NCBI GenBank assembly: GCA_027563935.2 | Contig: CM050448.1 | Location: forward strand, 124,883,493-124,947,492 | Reading direction: 5' to 3' | From: Costus lasius | Lineage: Eukaryota > Streptophyta > Magnoliopsida > Zingiberales > Costaceae | DNA length: 64,000 nt | In this document: positions 59,079-64,000 of the stretch, one piece after another | How positions within the stretch are numbered: the stretch's first letter is position 1 | Layout: each line of letters begins with the position of its first letter | Notes under the pieces: model-generated | What the model was told of the DNA's origin: nothing | The model's input: the letters and a program-made list of their open reading frames with translations, nothing else | The model's database searches: none | Position numbers and translations under genes: made by a program

Positions 59079-62000
59079 TCATACAAGCTGGGGACAACCT
59101 TGGACAATAATTTGAACTTTCCGTCCTTCGGGCTTCTTTGAGATGTGTGATATTCTTTTGCAGCCTATTATAAAAATCTGTTCTAACCATTGCATTTCTT
59201 GCCACAAGTCAGGCAAAGATCGTAACCTACTACATCTGATAATTGATAATGTTTGAAGCCAATAACATTGCCTAATGTTTTCTGGCAATTGTCTGAGCTC
59301 GTGACATCCAACTATTTCCAAGTTTTTAATATCTCTAAAATGATACCGAAAATATATATAGTCTTGGCTCAAGAATTGACTTTGCAACCATATAGTCACT
59401 TTATAATACATGGTGAATTCCCATAATTTTGTAAGTTTAGGGCAATGAATTATTCTCAATTCTTGAATTAAACGGCAACTTAAATTCCATTCCACAAGAA
59501 TAGGCATCTCAGATAAAGTGAGGCTTTGTAAACTAAAATTAGTGTGCTCGTTATCAGGTATGCTGTTGCCCATAAAAGCTAGTGAATCCATGCCACTTAT
59601 CTCAAGAGTAGTAAGACAAAGAGGAAGAAAACTTATAAATGATATATTGTCACATCTTTTGAGATTAATTAGTCTTATCTTAGATAAATATTTCATAGCT
59701 TTGAGATGTTCGAGGGATCTCATCCAACTGGGAAATTTTAGGCCGAAGTAGGAAATGACATCCAAGTATTTCAAATAAGAGAGATTAGGTTGGAGACCTT
59801 CATCTCATAAGATGTCAATTGCTCATTTACCCTCAAATCCATATTCCACCATTCCCAATGTAGCACTAAATATTCTAAATATTTTTTCTCCTTCAAGTTG
59901 GCACTTGTAATAGCATCTAGGTCTAGCACACGTTCAAGGTGTTGTAGGTGCAATTGTTCAATATTCATTAGAGATTGCAACTCCTTTAATGCTAAATTTC
60001 CATGATCATTGTCTTCTATCTTGTAACCTGACAAAACCTCAAGTTTAATCAATGTAGAAATTCCAAGAGTATCTTGAGTCAATGAAGCACATCCCATCAT
60101 GTTTAGGTTTCTTAGTCTTTCCATGCATCTCAAATCTTGAGGCAACTCCTTAATCCAATGACAAGCTTCAAGATCAAGCACTTGCAAATTTGCAAGACTA
60201 GTGATTGATTTTGGTAGCCTTTGAAGCCTCACACAATGAGCTATTTGTAGAATTTGTAATTTTTTGAGGTTGTAGATTTGCTTTGGTAACTTTAGAAGCT
60301 TTTTACAATAAGATAAACTCAAAACACGTAGATTATGAAGGTCACAAATAGACTTTGGGAGCTCTTCTATCTCCTTCTCGGAAAGGTTGAGGTATCTCAA
60401 ACGAAGAAGCAAGCCAATTGTATTTGGTAACAATTGGATGTTGGTATCTATTATGCTTAATAGAGTTAAATTTGTGAATAAATACTCTGGGATTTCTATT
60501 GGTGATGCTATTTGACATTTCTCGATATGTAAATTCATCTCTTCTTTCGCCCTATACAAAATCAGCGTCCTCATATTGTTCGCAATTGTAGTCCGCAAAT
60601 TAGTTAAAAAAGTGCTATTGCAAGAATTGACACGTACACATAGGTAGCGACACCACTGTGAAATTCTTGATTCTTGACCACTCTCTGTCCAATGGTAATG
60701 GTAGATGTTTTCGCTTATGCCAAATGTTTTGTCCTTGAGATGCATTTGACTCAGAAAAGGAATTACACATGTAAAACAATATTGTTGATTACTTGTTGAA
60801 TATGTAAAGATTCCTTCAGCAATGAGCATATGAAAGCAACTTTCTTCAGCTAAGTACGATGGAAGTGGTTCAAGTAATGAAGTGTACAAAAGGACATGTG
60901 CAGCTACAGGTGAAGCATAATACACTTGAATCAATTTGTGGTATTCATTCTCCCAAAGTCTAAAATCGCTCCAAAGTCTAAAATCACTCAGGTCAGTGTA
61001 CCTCGATATTGAGCCCCAAGTTTTTGCTGCCCTGGGAGTGGTTTGATAAGACAAAACATAAATATCATGTAGTCGGGTATATAAATTTTGTATATCTGCA
61101 TTCTTAATAGCGGAATAATTTTGCTTCACTTGAGGAGAATGTGTTCTTGGTATTGCATATCTCAACAATATTTCTTTCCATACATCATATGATATCATAT
61201 GTAATATGTGTTCAACGTTATTTTCTCTAATATCATAATTGCGACAAGTGATGATCACTATACTCCCTGGGCCACTCAAGTTAATGAGATTCTTTTTTAG
61301 TTCCTCTAACTTGTCCCAGTCCTCACTGGTTATGTCAATTCCATCCAAAACAAAAAGACATCTCACTTGTGGAGGTGGCTTACACACGACACTCCAAATA
61401 TCAATGTTTGAAGATAGTCTCCCATTTAGGTAAAAAATATTTGGATGAAGAGTAAAATAATCATAATCTAACGGGTAGATACCCAAACTAGAATTGTCCA
61501 CCCATGCTCGATAAATGAAGAATTCACAAACTAAAGGATGATGATAAATCATACGAGCCAAAGTAGATTTTCCTAGCCATGCATTGCCGGTTATGAAAAT
61601 GGTGAGAGGCACATCACTATTAATGTCCTTTTCTTGTAACCGAAAAAGAATATTTAAAATTCTTGTTATGTTATCATCTCTTTCTATCACCTCTTCCCGC
61701 ATGATAGAATAATAGTCACTATGATTTGGATCTATGGACCCCGTGGCATCTATTGGGAGGTCAAATGCAACCGCTCTACTTAAAAGGCAATTCAATCTTT
61801 TTGCAATCTCCTTGAGCTTAAGTAGAATAGCATAGCGGCCGGATGTGATGCGACCGTGATGCAAAAAGTTAGAAGATGATACCTCTGGTTTTTGCCAATC
61901 GAAATCCTGAATCACTTCGAGTATGTTTTGGACATCCACATGCACCGCATGAACATCCCACACCCACTTGCTCAACTCCGGCTCCTTGAGGGCTCGTAGA

Positions 62001-62200
62001 TTAGCATCTATGATGACTGCATTGATGGCCCAAAAACTTTCGGTGACCATTTCTAGATGGTTCGAGATGCACAGTTGCTGGCCAAATAATCTGATTTCAG
62101 GCGACGACAAACTCGACAGAATGCGCTTCAAGTTGAACATCAACCATTTTGAAGCCATGGATTTCTTCTTCTTCTTAATTGTCATCTCTCTCTGTGTCAT
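59079..62200 (-). CDS. CC-NB-LRR (CNL) disease-resistance-type protein, split by a frameshift in the LRR
   Basis: Reading frame 62200-59771 (809 residues) holds an Rx-like coiled-coil N-terminus, an NB-ARC domain and leucine-rich repeats. Frame 59774-59079 (231 residues) continues the LRRs to a stop. They meet at 59770-59815, where the family block EGLQPNL-YLKYLDV is readable only after a one-base change, so this is one gene of about 1,040 residues. NB-ARC motifs are unusual: P-loop GNAWLGKST in place of GxxGxGKT, kinase-2 CLFVLDGID with Gly for the second Asp, RNBS-B GSIVIITCRN, a weak GLPL (TTPRAAKTWG), and no recognisable MHD. The repeat DFRLWSDFRLW is a small internal duplication. ATG 62158 (MASKWLMFNLKR) is a likelier start than 62200. 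Known role of the class: intracellular pathogen sensing. Function here is uncertain given the altered motifs. Confidence 0.82.
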
Positions 62201-62297
62201 GCATTTATATAGGACTAATAGTACGCAAGAGCTTTACGTGCATCGAAAGCAAATGCAAAACAAAAAAGCATCCTTGTACTTCTAACGAATAAATTAC

Positions 62298-62540
62298 TAC
62301 TTGGTGCCCAAGCAGCGAATCAAATTTAAAGTCTCTGCTTTACGTGTGCATTTTCTTTTTTCTTTTTCATTACTTTTTCTTTGTTTGGTTTGCTGGCCAA
62401 CCGTAAAGCACGTTCCAAGTAGCAAGTCAAGTATCAATTTGTTGTTCATTGATGTGAAATTAATTCGATTTTTCGAATAAATTAACTAGCTGTTGCTCAA
62501 GCAACGAATCAAATATAAAGTCTCTGCTTTACGTGCATCA
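62298..62540. repeat. direct repeat upstream of the NB-LRR gene
   Basis: About 50 bp at 62303-62350 (CAAGCAGCGAATCAAATTTA, then AAGTCTCTGCTTTACGTG) recurs at 62490-62540 with a few changes, about 190 bp away. CTTTACGTGCATCGAAAG at 62233 is a third, shorter relative. All lie within the likely promoter of the NB-LRR gene. Confidence 0.7.
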
Positions 62541-64000
62541 GTTCTTCAAGTATTTGAGCCATTTAATTAGAATTTCTTTTATTGTTCCCCTTGTGTTAGC
62601 CCCCACATTTTCTTACTTTTTTGTTTTAACTCCTTAACTACTCTTTAACTTGCCCTTAGTGATGCATGCAAAAAATTGAAGCTTTAAACGTTATCATCAC
62701 ACTCGACTGACCACTTGTGGAATTAATTTGAAATTAGAAAATAATAGTTAAGTGTTGGAGGCCGAATATCCTTGTTCCTCCCTTCTTTGTATTATTCTTT
62801 GTGATTTCTCTTGATCGCACCACCACCTTGAATGGATGTTGGCGATTTCCTCTTATAATGTTGCCAAAATTGAATTGGTTGCATCTTGTAGTCGATTCTA
62901 TGGACTATGAGAGTTTTATTCATGAATGAATGAATCCTGTTCTTGGAAAAGGAATGTTCTTTTTCCTTGTTGCAATCCAACTTTGAGTTAGGCTTAAGTT
63001 GAGCGGACAAGAATTAGACTAAAGTTATAATTAGATATTAAGGTCGAGTAACATTATAAATAATATTATCTATATATAGTCAACTATTTTCAATTACTCA
63101 ATTACCCAATAACATTATAAATAATTATATAATCATCACTTTGGAAGGCAACAATATTCATATATCTACCCTAGATTTTATTCAAAGAATAGATTCTTTC
63201 CATCAAACAAAATTCATATGTAATTAGCATCTCTTGGTCCGGTTCGGACCGCTGCCTGCCTTCCACTCTTTCTTTCTCTTCTTCTTCATCTTCTCCTGCT
63301 GCCCTCGTTCCGCCACTCCATTCATATGCCCTAGTTTGACATTATATAGAGAGGGGAACAAGCTATAAGAAATATTTGATACTTTTTCCTTTGGTTGACA
63401 TACTTTTGATTGGTTCATAACTTGTTTGATCTTCTGAAACTGATGTTGTAGCAGTCATAGGACATAAATGTTGATCCGTAACAACTTTTAGGTTGTGTAG
63501 GTGCTTTATGTAGTTATTACTTCACTCTTTTTAGGTGAATCCACATACACATCAACTCAAATTATGAGATTTTGGCAGTGCAAAAGTATTGGTAAATCAT
63601 TTCTCCCGATTTTGATTCTTCTATGTTTGTGCCTAAAATAAAAACACACTAACTTGCTTTTATTGCCAAAATTTTGGCCGAAGGGGAACCTAATATCTGT
63701 TACATATGTTCTAGATATTATCGTGCCCCTGGGCTGATATTTGGAGCGACAGTGTATTCAACAGCAAAGTATTTAGCCCCTTTTAATTAGGAAACAAAAT
63801 ATCATACTTGTCATCAATTCTTTTATTTAGAATTTAGGAAATTATTCAAATAAAGCGACATGCTAAACGACAAACCTTGCTTGTTGTATGTGCAAGGCTT
63901 TTTGTAACTTACATTATATATTATTGCAATTAGTAGGGATCCAAGAATCTGATGATTCTTCCCTTACAAAATATTCAGCTTTGTAGGAACAACATATGTT
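62541..64000. other. region upstream of the NB-LRR gene to the window end
   Basis: AT-rich DNA with no supported gene, RNA or defined transposon. Short open frames near 62792-63010 and 63224-63418 show no family features. Confidence 0.45.

Noticed and set aside
1..64000. Possible CRISPR array, operon, phage or bacterial system
   Set aside because: Introns, gene families and transposons are all plant nuclear; no regularly spaced repeats with unique spacers or prokaryotic gene clusters were seen.

Overview
This window is nuclear DNA of a flowering plant. Its genes have GT-AG introns, are separated by AT-rich DNA and carry many transposon remains. Several first exons are GC-rich and grade into AT-rich 3' exons (kinesin, MORF2, POLD4). 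That gradient suggests a monocot, but the sequence does not identify the species.

Layout, left to right: 3' part of a plant PotD-like solute-binding protein gene (98-3355, +); MORF2 plastid RNA-editing factor (4599-6796, -), head-to-head with DNA polymerase delta subunit 4 (7192-7693, +); a long AT-rich gap; a DUF1218 membrane protein gene (13508-14293, +); an organelle-type TrmB tRNA m7G methyltransferase with eight exons (16162-22246, -), whose two large introns hold decayed Copia elements; a RING/vWA E3 ligase of the WAV3 type (23593-30718, -) with a 5-kb first intron containing a large inverted repeat; a solo LTR with target-site duplication (31293-32337); an RCC1-FYVE-BRX (PRAF-type) gene (33470-37524, -) whose upstream PH-coding exons are decayed; a small CRIB-motif (RIC-type) gene (39820-43471, -) whose intron has swallowed a Mutator-like element and a LINE fragment; kinesin KIN-10A (44151-48537, -); an F-box/PP2-B gene (50405-51863, -) with a long aspartate-rich microsatellite inside its lectin-like domain; a transposon cluster (LINE, hAT MITE, and a hAT element carrying a RING-H2 reading frame); and a CC-NB-LRR gene split by a frameshift (59079-62200, -).

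The genes are not an operon or a recognised cluster. They serve organelle RNA editing, tRNA modification, DNA replication, phragmoplast transport, ubiquitin ligation, ROP signalling and immunity. The least ordinary parts are gene-transposon interfaces: the hAT element with a RING-H2 sequence inside exact 8-bp target duplications, the RIC gene whose 3' splice region abuts a Mutator-like terminus, and the PP2-B protein with an in-frame acidic expansion. Several otherwise well conserved genes carry single-base frame disruptions, some at homopolymers. These could be true mutations or consensus errors in the assembly. Exon positions were derived by reading splice sites and reading-frame phase by eye, without alignment software.
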